This document shows positions 6,285 through 15,500 of a stretch of 32,023 nt of DNA, piece by piece. The notes beneath the pieces are model-generated. The model had not been told where the DNA came from and did not search any database. It saw only the letters and a program-made list of their open reading frames with translations. Position 1 is the first letter of the stretch, and each line of letters starts with the position of its first letter. The DNA is from a virus: positions 1 to 32,023 of IMG/VR virus record IMGVR_UViG_3300044678_000071, one strand, 5' to 3'. The position numbers and the translations under genes are program-made.

Positions 6285-7024
6285 CCACTTCAGGCACCAA
6301 TAGTTTCAACCTAGACTTCAACGAGATTATCGAAGAAGCCTTTGAGCGTTGTGGCTTAGAGCTACGCACGGGCTATGAGTTCCGTACAGCGCGTAGATCT
6401 CTGAACCTGCTGACTATTGAGTGGGCTAACCGTGGTATTAACCTCTGGACTATTGAGCAGGGGTCGATTCCGATGGTGCAGGGGCAGATTACCTATGCTC
6501 TACCTGTAGACACTATTGACCTTTTGGATAGCGTAATACGGACTCAGACAGGCGCTGAGCAGACTGACATCAACATCAGCCGTATTAGCGTTTCTACCTA
6601 CGCCACGATACCGAACAAGAACGCGCAAGGCCGACCCATTCAGGTCTGGATTAACCGGCAGTCTGGTGCTACATACCCCATAAACGGCAACCAGCCTAAT
6701 ACGACTAACCCCTCCACTGGGGTGAACCCACCGAATATTAATGTCTGGCCTGCGCCAGACCAGAGTAACTTCTACACCTATGTTTACTGGAGGCTGCGTC
6801 GTATACAGGACGCAGGCAACGGGGTAAACACTCAGGACATTCCGTTCCGTCTGTTGCCTTGCTTGGTAGCTGGGCTGGCTTATTACCTGTCGATGAAGAT
6901 TCCTGAGGCGCTCCCAAGGTTAGAAATGCTCAAGATGTCGTATGAAGAGCAGTGGGCGTTGGCATCGTCTGAAGACCGTGAGAAGGCTTCTCTGCGGTTA
7001 GCGCCGCGTGAGATGTTCTATTAA
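6281..7024 (+). CDS. Head-tail connector-like protein
   Basis: The 247-residue protein begins at GTG in a GTGA overlap, with AGAGGAA upstream. It starts with a helical region (FNEIIEEAFERCGLELRTGYE) and a segment RSLNLLTIEWANRGINLWTI. The core YALPVDTIDLLDSVIR and the C-terminal helical part fit the gp4-P22/Sf6-gp7-like family of ring-forming connector proteins that bind below the portal. A Pro/Asn-rich loop (about 130-155) is inserted. It lies in the region where such a gene belongs, before the adaptor at 7800. The fold is inferred from pattern, not from a search. Confidence 0.65.
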   Translation: MTTSGTNSFNLDFNEIIEEAFERCGLELRTGYEFRTARRSLNLLTIEWANRGINLWTIEQGSIPMVQGQITYALPVDTIDLLDSVIRTQTGAEQTDINISRISVSTYATIPNKNAQGRPIQVWINRQSGATYPINGNQPNTTNPSTGVNPPNINVWPAPDQSNFYTYVYWRLRRIQDAGNGVNTQDIPFRLLPCLVAGLAYYLSMKIPEALPRLEMLKMSYEEQWALASSEDREKASLRLAPREMFY

Positions 7025-7446
7025 TGCCTACCAAGTTTGCCTCTGGTAAATGGGCCATATCGCAGTGCGATAGGTGTGGTTTCCGTTATAAGCTAAAACA
7101 GCTTAAAAGCATTGTTATTAAGACAAAGAACGTAAATCTTCTTGTCTGCCCTACATGTTGGGAACCAGATCAGCCGCAGTTGCAGTTGGGTATGTATCCG
7201 GTAAATGATCCGCAGGCTATCCGTAACCCACGCCCAGATACTACTTACCGACAAGCTGGTTACACAGGCTTACAAATTGAGTCTAATGCTGGCCCATTAG
7301 GTAGCGGTGACCCATCTGGCGGTAGTAGAATTGTGCAATGGGGATGGGCACCGGTTGGCGGTTCTAGAGCTAACGATGCGGGGTTGACCCCTAATAATTT
7401 GGCGCTAAGCATTACGCTTGGTTCCGTAACTGTGTCTGTCACATAG
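7024..7446 (+). CDS. Zinc-ribbon phage protein
   Basis: The 140-residue protein has two CxxC pairs, C15/C18 (CDRCGF) and C42/C45 (CPTCWE), forming a four-cysteine zinc ribbon. DQPQLQLGMYPVNDPQAIRNPRP follows in two parts, a tail I recall from small proteins next to connector genes in marine phages. The C-terminal half is Gly/Ser/Asn-rich and beta-prone, ending SITLGSVTVSVT. It overlaps the previous stop (TAATG). A head-tail interface or DNA contact role fits position, but is inference. Confidence 0.65.
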   Translation: MPTKFASGKWAISQCDRCGFRYKLKQLKSIVIKTKNVNLLVCPTCWEPDQPQLQLGMYPVNDPQAIRNPRPDTTYRQAGYTGLQIESNAGPLGSGDPSGGSRIVQWGWAPVGGSRANDAGLTPNNLALSITLGSVTVSVT

Positions 7447-7455
7447 GAGAACAAA

Positions 7456-7659
7456 ATGCCTTCACACATGGATAAAGCACAAGACAAAAAGATGGTCAAA
7501 GAGGCCATCGAAAAGCATAAGGAAACCTCAAAGATTCATCAGATGGGCCTGAAAAAAGGCGGTATGCCTAAGCCACCCAAAGAGTCCATGATGGAGAAAA
7601 AAATGGGCAAAGGTATGGCTAAGGCCATGATGCAGAAAAAAGCTGGGCGGGGTCGATAA
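7456..7659 (+). CDS. Small Lys/Met-rich basic protein
   Basis: The 67-residue protein starts MPSHMDKAQDKKMVKEAIEKH, a helical start I recall from small environmental-phage proteins. It continues as a disordered basic tail with GGMPKPPKE, MMEKKMGKGM and QKKAGRGR. AGGAG lies 6 bases before the ATG. It ends in a TAATG overlap with the next small gene. Like the other small basic proteins at 4083-6284, it has no recognised domain. Confidence 0.6.
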   Translation: MPSHMDKAQDKKMVKEAIEKHKETSKIHQMGLKKGGMPKPPKESMMEKKMGKGMAKAMMQKKAGRGR

Positions 7660-7799
7660 TGAACAAGATGCCTACCCCAGTACCTGTAAAGGATACTAAG
7701 AACGGTTATCCAAATAACGTTCCTAATACTCAGACTGTTAAAACGCGTGGCACTGGATGCGCTACCAAGGGTACTAATTCATCGAAGAAGCTAGGCTAA
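7659..7799 (+). CDS. Tiny basic protein with RGxGCATKG motif
   Basis: The 46-residue product begins in a TAATG overlap at 7659 and ends directly before the ATG at 7800. It is Pro/Asn/Thr-rich at first (PTPVPVKDTKNGYPNNVPN) and ends TRGTGCATKGTNSSKKLG. The GCATKG core equals that near the end of the 4583-5137 protein. The exact fit between two genes and the shared motif support that it is real. Function unknown. Confidence 0.6.
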   Translation: MNKMPTPVPVKDTKNGYPNNVPNTQTVKTRGTGCATKGTNSSKKLG

Positions 7800-8516
7800 A
7801 TGAACTACGCAACTCTGTTTGAGACGATTAAGGGATATTGTGAAAACGATTTCCCAAATACGCAGTTTTCAGACCCTGCTGGGTCTACGGCTACGCTTAC
7901 GTCTAAAGAACAGATTGATACGTTCATTCAACAGGCTGAGCAGCGGATTTATAATAGCGTTCAATTTCCATCAATACGTAAGAACGTAGTAGGGCTAACC
8001 ACTACTAATAACAAATATCTTTCTTGCCCTGCAGATTTTTTAGCTGTGTATTCTATGGCTGTGATTGATGGTACTGGTAACTACGAATATCTGCTTAACA
8101 AGGATGTGAACTTTATTAGGGCTGCATTTCCAAACCCAGCTACTACTGGCATACCTAAGTACTATGCTCTGTTTGGCCCAGCTACTACGAATACTAACCC
8201 GCCTGTAATCACTAATGAGTTGACGTTTATTCTTGGCCCTACGCCTAACAACGTTTATAACGTAGAACTCCATTATTACTATTACCCCGAGTCAATTGTT
8301 ACAGCAGGTACTACGTGGCTTGGTGATAACTTTGACTCTTCGTTGCTTTACGGCGCATTGGTTGAAGCCTATACCTTTATGAAGGGCGAAGCCGACGTGA
8401 TCGCTGGGTACAACAAACGTTATGAAGAAGCAATGATTCTGGCTAAACGCCTTGGTGATGGTATGGAGCGTCGTGACGCGTACCGGTCTGGGCAAGTTAG
8501 AATGACGGTGAACTGA
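7800..8516 (+). CDS. Head-tail adaptor protein (SU10/T7 gp11-like)
   Basis: The 238-residue protein has an N-terminal helix (YATLFETIKGYCENDFPN), then TLTSKEQIDTFIQQAEQRIYNSVQFP, a beta domain with LSCPADFLAVYSMAVIDGTGNYEYLLNKDVNFI, and a C-terminal helix bundle (YGALVEAYTFMKGEADVIAGYNKRYEEAM). This matches the adaptor family of short-tailed phages such as SU10, whose members form a 12-fold ring under the portal and hold the tail nozzle. Length is usual for the family. It starts on the base after the previous stop, and the next gene starts in a TGATG overlap. Confidence 0.75.
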   Translation: MNYATLFETIKGYCENDFPNTQFSDPAGSTATLTSKEQIDTFIQQAEQRIYNSVQFPSIRKNVVGLTTTNNKYLSCPADFLAVYSMAVIDGTGNYEYLLNKDVNFIRAAFPNPATTGIPKYYALFGPATTNTNPPVITNELTFILGPTPNNVYNVELHYYYYPESIVTAGTTWLGDNFDSSLLYGALVEAYTFMKGEADVIAGYNKRYEEAMILAKRLGDGMERRDAYRSGQVRMTVN

Positions 8517-8938
8517 TGGCTTTCACGGGCAATTACATATCAGATGCTTTTTTGTCAGGAGTTTTGGCTGCTGACTATGACTTTGCTACAGGTACAGCAG
8601 ATGTCTTCAAGATAGCGCTGTACACAAATAATGCTACGTTAGATAATACGACTCTAGCGTATACGACTTCTGGCGAGGTAGTAGCTTCTGGATACACCGC
8701 TGGAGGAGAAATACTGACCCCTACCAAGGGGTTTAGTAACGGCGTTTCGTACGTCACGTTTGCTACCGTTTCTTGGTCAGGTGCTTTTACTGCGAGAGGC
8801 GCTTTGCTTTATAAAGTAGGGGGCGGTAACCCAGCCATATGTGTATTAGATTTTGGCTCAGACAAAACCTCTACCACGAGTTTTATTGTAACTTTCCCTG
8901 CGGCTACTAGCGCTAGTGCGCTTATTAGACTTTCTTAA
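8516..8938 (+). CDS. Small beta-rich virion protein
   Basis: The 140-residue protein starts FTGNYISDAFLSGVLAADYDF and continues with alternating strands (FKIALYTNNATLDNTTLAY, VSYVTFATVSWSG, ARGALLYKVG, AICVLDFGSDKTSTTSF). Proteins of this pattern are common in marine phage tail regions and are thought to be small tail or fibre-base proteins. It follows the adaptor with a 1-base overlap and precedes another predicted virion protein. Function is inferred from context. Confidence 0.6.
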   Translation: MAFTGNYISDAFLSGVLAADYDFATGTADVFKIALYTNNATLDNTTLAYTTSGEVVASGYTAGGEILTPTKGFSNGVSYVTFATVSWSGAFTARGALLYKVGGGNPAICVLDFGSDKTSTTSFIVTFPAATSASALIRLS

Positions 8939-8949
8939 AGGAGTTTGAA

Positions 8950-9516
8950 ATGAAACATGCAGCACAATCTACAGAGCGCGTAGCGGCTACTCAAGAAGCT
9001 GGCGCTAAATATCGTGAAGGTCTTGTTGGCGGCGGCGTGTTTACTGTCACCTGCTACGACAAAGACGGTAACTTGAAGTGGGAAAACAAGGCTAAAAATC
9101 TTGTGGTTAATCAAGGTCTGCAAGATATGAATACTAAGTACTTTAAAGGTGTTACTTACACCGCTGCTTGGTATCTTGGTCTTGTAACTGGTCCTGGTCC
9201 ATCTACGTTTGCCGCTGCCGACACTCTTGCCTCTAAAGCATGGACTGAGTTTACTAACTACTCAGGTAACCGCAAGGCTGTGACTTTTGGTACAGCTACC
9301 ACGGCTGATCCGTCTGTTATTGACAACAACGCTTCTCAAGCTTCGTTCAGTATCACGGGTACGGCTACTGTAGCTGGCGCGTTCTTGGCTAGTGTGGATA
9401 CCGGCACTTCTGGAATTTTATTTTCTGAGGCAGACTTTGAGTCTCCTGGTGATCGTTCAGTAGTTAGTGGTGACACGCTAAACGTTAAGTATGAGTTTAG
9501 CCTTGGTGACGCTTAA
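8950..9516 (+). CDS. Phage virion protein, unknown role
   Basis: The 188-residue protein has a short helical start, then VFTVTCYDKDGNLKWENKAKN and NLVVNQGLQDMNTKYFKG, followed by a beta-rich region with YTAAWYLGLVTGPG and SGILFSEADFESPGDRSV. This set of phrases is frequent in small tail-associated proteins of environmental phages. AAAGGAG lies 6 bases before the ATG. Expression may be high (GCT/GGT/CGT codons). A base-of-fibre role is possible; no domain is certain. Confidence 0.6.
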   Translation: MKHAAQSTERVAATQEAGAKYREGLVGGGVFTVTCYDKDGNLKWENKAKNLVVNQGLQDMNTKYFKGVTYTAAWYLGLVTGPGPSTFAAADTLASKAWTEFTNYSGNRKAVTFGTATTADPSVIDNNASQASFSITGTATVAGAFLASVDTGTSGILFSEADFESPGDRSVVSGDTLNVKYEFSLGDA

Positions 9517-9526
9517 GGAGATCTAG

Positions 9527-9706
9527 ATGGCTACCACATTTAAAAAAGGCGATGTCGTAAAGCTTAAGGCTGTTGTCCCCCAAGGTCCAGTGGTTGCTCT
9601 ACGCATGAGTGAAGACGGTATTGTGTCTTATCTCATAGAATGGGTTGACACTGACGGGGTAAAACAAAGTCGTTGGTTTTCTGAAGACGAACTAACTGCG
9701 GGGTAG
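9527..9706 (+). CDS. DUF2158/YodC-like small protein
   Basis: The 59-residue protein begins FKKGDVVKLKAVVPQGPVVA, continues ...SYLIEWVDTDGVKQSRWF and ends SEDELTAG. This is the pattern of the DUF2158 (YodC) family: a small SH3-like beta barrel with KxGDVVxLKSGGPxM, a central W and F, and an acidic end. The family role is unknown; members are often 55-80 residues. It starts after AAGGAG and stops 3 bases before the GTG of the repeat protein. It may act with that protein, but only by position. Confidence 0.65.
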   Translation: MATTFKKGDVVKLKAVVPQGPVVALRMSEDGIVSYLIEWVDTDGVKQSRWFSEDELTAG

Positions 9707-9709
9707 TAA

Positions 9710-10765
9710 GTGGCTGATGTCAGCGGCTGGGGGTCTGGCGGCTGGGGTGAAGCAGCGTGGGGTTACTCTGTCTACGATAGGGAATCAAAAGATTCTGCCG
9801 AAGGCAGTGATAAGACCAATGCTTTTTTAGCCTCTAGCCGTATAGTTAAAGATGCTGCAGATGGAGCGGATTTAGCTTATGGATTTTTAATTTCTGGTCG
9901 TACAGTTAAAGAAGCTGCCGACGCCGCTGACAAAGTTAGTTCTCTTGCTATTTTTACTACTTCAGTAATTGAAGCCGCAGATGCCTCAGACTTAACATTT
10001 GCTTCTCCTTCTTTTGATGGTTTTATAGTAGAAGCAGTCGAAGGCGCAGACAAAGTTTATGGGACGGCTCAATTTAACGCAACGTTTAAAGATGCAGCCG
10101 AAGGTTTAGACAAGGTTAATGGACAGTTACAGCTTGACGCAGTTATAGAAGAGGTCGTAGATGGTGCTGACGTAGTTAACGCTCTGGCTACATTTAGTTC
10201 TTCTGTTGTGGAAGTCACAGATTGCGCTGATACAGTTAGTGCTTTGGCAGTGTTTAACGGGGTAGTTGCAGAAAGTAGTACTGCTTCTGACACCATTACT
10301 GTACAAGCTACGTTTAATTCCTCTGTTGTCGAAGTTGCTGATGGCGGTGATATTACGACAGCTACAGTCGAATTTGCCTCTGTCATTAAAGAAGCCGCAG
10401 ATGCCGCAGACGTAATTTCTTCATCTTCCGTATACGTCACTTCTGTAATTGAAGCTGCTGACGGCTCAGACACAATATCTTCTCTGGTAGTGTTTAGTGG
10501 ACTTGTATCTGAAGCTTCTATAGGGCAAGATACAGTATACGGACAGGTAGATTTCTCTGTAAGTATTGTTGAGAGTGCTGACGCCGCCGACATTCTAAAT
10601 ACGCAAGTAGTGTTTAATTCTTCAATTATTGAAGCCGCAGAAGGTATGGATACTATGGTTGCCCGATATCTATGGGAAATTATTGACACCTACGAACTTT
10701 CTGATTGGTCAACTATAAACACTTTTGAAACGAACGATTGGCAAACTGTTATTACGCAAAATTAG
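9710..10765 (+). CDS. Virion repeat protein with fifteen 20-residue repeats
   Basis: The 351-residue protein starts at GTG. Residues 1-25 are Trp/Gly-rich (GWGSGGWGEAAWG), a start seen in several phage virion proteins. Residues 26-325 are fifteen units of exactly 20 residues without any gap. The consensus is [VI]-x-[ED]-A-x-[DE]-G-x-D, then variable residues ending in F-x-x-S. Position 3 is acidic and position 9 is Asp in all fifteen. The C-terminal 26 residues have two Trp motifs (DWSTI, DWQTV). The strict period suggests a beta-solenoid or beta-stack rod, perhaps cation-binding. It sits next to the fibre genes, so a fibre shaft or spacer is likely. There is no known family I can name. Confidence 0.65.
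   Translation: MADVSGWGSGGWGEAAWGYSVYDRESKDSAEGSDKTNAFLASSRIVKDAADGADLAYGFLISGRTVKEAADAADKVSSLAIFTTSVIEAADASDLTFASPSFDGFIVEAVEGADKVYGTAQFNATFKDAAEGLDKVNGQLQLDAVIEEVVDGADVVNALATFSSSVVEVTDCADTVSALAVFNGVVAESSTASDTITVQATFNSSVVEVADGGDITTATVEFASVIKEAADAADVISSSSVYVTSVIEAADGSDTISSLVVFSGLVSEASIGQDTVYGQVDFSVSIVESADAADILNTQVVFNSSIIEAAEGMDTMVARYLWEIIDTYELSDWSTINTFETNDWQTVITQN
9785..10684 (+). repeat. Fifteen tandem 60-bp coding repeats
   Basis: Exactly 900 bases code for fifteen 20-residue units in one frame. DNA identity between units is low outside the GAAGCCGCAGATG-type core, so the repeats are old and held in register by protein structure. Units 2, 3, 4, 10 and 11 are closest to the consensus. Units 1, 8 and 12 are most divergent, but all keep the acidic residue at position 3 and Asp at position 9. 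Confidence 0.9.
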
Positions 10766-10774
10766 GAGCCGTAA

Positions 10775-12241
10775 ATGGCAAGCACATACTCAACGCTAAA
10801 AATTGAACTCATAGGAACCGGCGAACAGGCTGGGCTGTGGGGCACCACGACAAATACCAATCTTGGTACCGCACTAGAAGAGGCGATTGTCGGCTCTGCT
10901 GACGTACCTTTTTCTAGCGCGGATGTGACGTTAACACTTACAAATACTAACGCTACTCAAACCGCACGGCATGTTCGATTAAACCTTACGGGCACTTCTG
11001 GTGGCGTACGGAATCTTATTCTTGGATCTGGTTGTCAAATTGATAAACCCTATCTAATTAACAATGGTCTTGCTGACACCGTTACGGTTAAGAACACTAC
11101 GGGCACGGGCATTGCGGTTCCTGCTGGTAAGACGATGTGGGTATACAACAATGGCACGAACGTCGTTGATGCTGTCACGCACCTGTCCTCGTTAACCCTA
11201 GGTACAGCGCTTCCGATTACCTCCGGTGGAACGGGAAGCACGTCTACGACCTTTGTTAACCTCGCTACTAACGTCACGGGTACGCTACCGATTGCCAATG
11301 GGGGTACGGGAACAACATCCACGACCTTCGTTAACTTAGCCACAAATGTCACGGGTACGCTACCAGTCGCAAACGGTGGTACGGGCGGAGCTACTCAAGC
11401 AGCGGGTCGAACAGGTCTAGGGGCGACCACCCTTGGCGCTAATTTGTTTACGATCACTAACCCCAGTGCGGTTACATTTCCACGTTTTAATGCTGACAAT
11501 ACTGTTTCGGCTCTTGACGCAGCATCTTTCCGTACGGCGATTGGTGCAGGATCCGGTACTGGCACGGTTACCTCTGTGGGTGGTACAGGTACGGTCAACG
11601 GCATAACTCTTACGGGTACCGTTACGTCGTCTGGCAACCTTACTCTTGGCGGCGCATTGTCTGGGGTTAGCCTTTCGACCCAGGTGACAGGGACATTACC
11701 GATAGCAAATGGTGGAACGGGTTCAACCGCAACAGCTTATTGCAGCCTTACTACTAACGTTTCTGGCATCCTGCCTGCGGCAAATGGCGGTACCAACAAC
11801 GCCTTCTTCCAGGTCAGCGGTCCGACAACTTCCGTCAAAACTTACACATTCGCTGATGCGAACATGACGATCGTCGGCACTACCGACACGCAGACGCTTA
11901 CTAACAAGCGTTTCACCCCACGTATTGGAACGGTTACCAGTGCCGCTACGATTACCCCCACAGGCGATACGGCGGATCAATATAATGTTACGGCCTTAGC
12001 GGTTGCTGCAACCATTGCGGCTCCCTCTGGCACCCCTACGGACGGTCAGAAGCTCGTGATCCGCATTGAGGATAACGGTACGGGCCGAGCGCTTACCTGG
12101 ACTACTACCTCTGGCGCGTATAGAGCCGTTGGAGTAACACTCCCAACGACAACTGTTGCTACCAAGGTGGTATATATCGGATGTATTTACAACTCCCAAG
12201 ATGTGTTCTGGGACGTAATTGCGGTTGCACAACAGCCATAA
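10775..12241 (+). CDS. Tail fibre-like protein with ANGGTG repeats
   Basis: The 488-residue protein starts STLKIELIGTGEQAGLWGTT, a start I recall from tail or head fibre proteins of environmental podoviruses. The middle carries repeats ending TGTLPIANGGTG (five related copies, two in perfect 25-residue tandem). SFRTAIGAGSGTGTVTSVGG and a beta-rich C-terminal domain with DTQTLTNKRF follow. These GTLP...NGGTG and TLTNK phrases occur widely in phage fibre and hub-fibre trimers. Receptor binding or shaft formation is the expected role. AGGAGCCGTAA precedes the ATG. Confidence 0.75.
   Translation: MASTYSTLKIELIGTGEQAGLWGTTTNTNLGTALEEAIVGSADVPFSSADVTLTLTNTNATQTARHVRLNLTGTSGGVRNLILGSGCQIDKPYLINNGLADTVTVKNTTGTGIAVPAGKTMWVYNNGTNVVDAVTHLSSLTLGTALPITSGGTGSTSTTFVNLATNVTGTLPIANGGTGTTSTTFVNLATNVTGTLPVANGGTGGATQAAGRTGLGATTLGANLFTITNPSAVTFPRFNADNTVSALDAASFRTAIGAGSGTGTVTSVGGTGTVNGITLTGTVTSSGNLTLGGALSGVSLSTQVTGTLPIANGGTGSTATAYCSLTTNVSGILPAANGGTNNAFFQVSGPTTSVKTYTFADANMTIVGTTDTQTLTNKRFTPRIGTVTSAATITPTGDTADQYNVTALAVAATIAAPSGTPTDGQKLVIRIEDNGTGRALTWTTTSGAYRAVGVTLPTTTVATKVVYIGCIYNSQDVFWDVIAVAQQP
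11240..11389 (+). repeat. Two 75-bp tandem repeats in the fibre gene
   Basis: Copies at 11240-11314 and 11315-11389 both encode the 25-residue unit TSTTFVNLATNVTGTLP[IV]ANGGT G. DNA differs mainly at third codon positions. Further single copies of the NGGTG end lie at about 11226 and after 11690. Units of this type form coil segments of fibre shafts. Confidence 0.85.
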
Positions 12242-12251
12242 GGAGAAGAAG

Positions 12252-12503
12252 ATGGAAGGCATGGTTCAGATCCCCTTTACCTACACTGACGGTCAGTTTA
12301 ATTATTCAGACGCGCTATGGTTGCCTGCGGATCACTCTTTTACGGAAGAGCAGATTGAGGCTATGAAGAAGGAGCGCTTTGATAACTGGAAGGCATTTAT
12401 TCTGAATCCGCCCCCCGCCCCGACCGACGAAGAACTAGCAGAAATGGGTATTACAAGGTCTTCTTTACCCCCGGAACCTGAGAATCAGACTCCCGCTGAA
12501 TAA
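12252..12503 (+). CDS. Small protein downstream of fibre, unknown function
   Basis: The 83-residue product starts at the ATG preceded by AAGGAGAAG (12240-12248), not at an earlier in-frame ATG inside the fibre gene. It reads IPFTYTDGQFNYSDALWLPAD, then FTEEQIEAMKKERFDNW and a Pro/Glu-rich tail. I recall similar small proteins directly after fibre genes in marine phages. Position suggests a fibre assembly helper or a fibre tip part. No motif proves either. Confidence 0.6.
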   Translation: MEGMVQIPFTYTDGQFNYSDALWLPADHSFTEEQIEAMKKERFDNWKAFILNPPPAPTDEELAEMGITRSSLPPEPENQTPAE

Positions 12504-12520
12504 ATACGAAGGATTAGGTC

Positions 12521-15500
12521 ATGGCAGATAGATATTGGCGTGGTGGCACTGGTACCTGGAATTCATCCAATACTGCCAACTGGTCAGCCACGAGTGGCGG
12601 CGCTGGTGGTGCATCTGTGCCTACGACATCGGATGACGTTTATTTTAACGCGTCTTCCGGATCTGGAACTGTCACTATCAGTGGCACTGTTAATGCCGCA
12701 TCTGTAAATTTCACCGGCGCTACCTTAACCTTAGCGGGTTCTGGTGCCAACATGTTAAATTATGTTGGTAGTTTCACGATGGGCTCGGGAATTACGATCG
12801 GATCTGGATTAAGTATTCTCCGTAGCAGTATGACTACCTTGGCACGGACGTTTACATCAGCGGGTAAAACTTTTCCTTGGGCTATACAGTTTTATGGGAC
12901 CGGTGGGTCAATAACATTTCAGGACGCCTTAACATGTACCGGCGGGATTTCTCAATCTGGTAATCACACGCTGACATGGGGAAACTTTACTCACACTACT
13001 ACTTCTTGGTATCAAGATACTGGAACGTCAAATTTTACTTCGCCCGGTAAGGTAGTTTGCAGCAGATCAACTGCTGGCAGCGCTTTTAGCATGCCAATAA
13101 CCTCCGGCTTTAATAACGCAATCAGCGCTTACAACAGGTTTGAAGTGTTGTCCCCGCCCGCTGGAATTACGGTAACTGTCGACCCTGGTTTTAGAACCGA
13201 AACTACGTCAGCTAAACTTTATTACATCAATTCGGGTACCGGTACAATTCAGACTAATGGTGGTGGTACTGGAACTAACTCGGGGCATGCATGGTTGATT
13301 GATGTGGGGGCTGGGTCATTTAACGTAAATAGCTTGAATGGCATACGTTCTGTAACCGCAAGCGCAAGCTGGACTGGCACCTATACAGGCATCTTATCCG
13401 CTCTTTCCATAGATGCAACCGGTACAACTATAAATCTTGGTACCGCCAGAACAAACACTACTGGAACTTTTTTTGCCAGCGCGGCTAGTGTTGGCACTAA
13501 TCCAATTTATATAGACACTAGCATTACCTTTACTACTGTTCCACCCGGTACTACCGCACCCCATACTTTTACTAACGGAGTCCTTACTCTAAGAAATAAC
13601 TCCGTTTTAACATTGTCATCGTTAAGATTTGCACCTACTCTTACAGGTTCTGGCTTCAATTTCGGCACTGGCTCAGAAAAACTCGTACTAAACCGGGCAA
13701 CTCCATCTGGTGATGTGTTCTTTGTCAACACAGCGGGTTCCTACACAAACGTAAACATAACTAATCGTAAAGCCATTGAAATTTTAGCTCCCAATTCGGG
13801 GGTAACAATAGATATAAAGCTGCCTGAAGGTATTGGCGATCGCAGCAAATTATTTTCATTTAGCGTGGTAGCGGGTGGGACCGGAACAATCCAGTTCAAC
13901 TCAGCTACCGGCACCACTTATGCTTCCGGTATTGGAGTGCAAGATTTTACTCTTCACAACTCCTCTTATACGGTAACGCAGACTGGTATGACTAATTCCC
14001 CGGCAATAAATGGAGATCTCACCATAGGTGGTTCATTAGTCGCTGCCAATTTTTTTACTAATTACATGATTGGTTTTACATCCAACACAAGTCCACAAAC
14101 GCTAAATACAAATGGAGCAACAGTAAATTTTGGAATTGATTTGGCTAATACTGCCGCTGGAGAGTTACGTCTTGCTGGAAACACCTCATTAAACACGACA
14201 ATTTCAGTCAATTCTTTGTCATTTGGTTTATTTTATACTGGTTCTGGTCAGGGTTATTTAAATCTTCAATCATTCCGTTTGACTTGTGGCAGCATAAACG
14301 CTTCAACATCATCAGGCGTGGTAAACATTAATTTTGGTGCAAGTGGAACAATTAGATGTACCAACTCTAGCGCGTTTGCTTCACGACTATTTCTTCTTGA
14401 TACAGCCCACTACGGAACAATTTCCGGAAACAAGGTTATTGAAGTAGAAGCATTTGGAACATTTGCTCAAAACTACATAAGATATTATAACCAAAGCGCC
14501 ACCACTGGTGATTACGCCAAAGCTCTCACCGTTCGGGTAGTTAATACCGGTTCCACGGGAATAGTAGGTGATGATGGTCACGTTGGCAGTACAATTCTTG
14601 AAGATGGGCCATATGCATTTAATGGCGGGTCAAACCAATTTGCTCAAACGGTAAACGTTTATCAAAACTTAGATATTCTTGGCTCATCCATAAATTTTGT
14701 GAATGGTGCGTCATCCTCAACATTTCAATTCGCTGGGGGATCCGGTGTTCCGGCTAGTAACGTTAATACTTATGGTAGCAATTTAAACATTGGTATGACG
14801 GTACAAAGTAGTGGGAAGCAGGTAAATCTTGCTGGCGCTACGACCATCAGGAGTTTTGATCTCCTTGTCGGAGCTTTGTCGTTATCAAGCTTTACACTTA
14901 CGTGCACTAGCTACTTTAATGCAACTAACTCAGGAACGGCTAGAGATCTCAACCTTGGAACCGGATCAATATATTTAACATCAAATGCAACCGGTACTGT
15001 TTTTAATGTTACCAATATAACCAGCTTCACGCTTTCTGGAACATCCAGAAAGATATATATCACCACCCCCGGAACTGGCTTTACAAAAACAAGTAGCGTT
15101 GGCTCGTCTGCAACAATCAATTTTGACTTTGAGCCAGTAGTCGTAAACACCGGCGGCACCATAAACTTCTCAAACGGTGACTTTAGAAATTTTGACATTC
15201 CTGGTGGAACGTACACTATCGGGCTGCCATCGAGCTACACAATATATGGTGACCTAACGGTCAATGGCGCAATCACCGCATACTCTAACGGTGGAACCGC
15301 CCAGAACTTTGCCAAATCTTCTGGCACGCAATTTATAAACACCAATGGAAATACATATGGTGGAACTGGTGCAATCACGTTTAACGTGCTTGCTACAACA
15401 TTGCAATTAAGCGGAAATTGTAATTTTGCGGCTTCCGTTTTTAATCACAATCAGGGAACGTTAGCGCTAAACAACTTTAGGCTGACAGTGCCATCATTTA

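Noticed and set aside
10069-10689. 206-codon open frame on the minus strand
   Set aside because: It lies opposite the 20-residue repeat gene. Regular repeat codons keep the antisense frame open; no ribosome site and no protein pattern.
12219-12251. Earlier start for the small gene after the fibre
   Set aside because: The ATG at 12219 is inside the fibre gene without ribosome site; ATG 12252 has AAGGAGAAG upstream.
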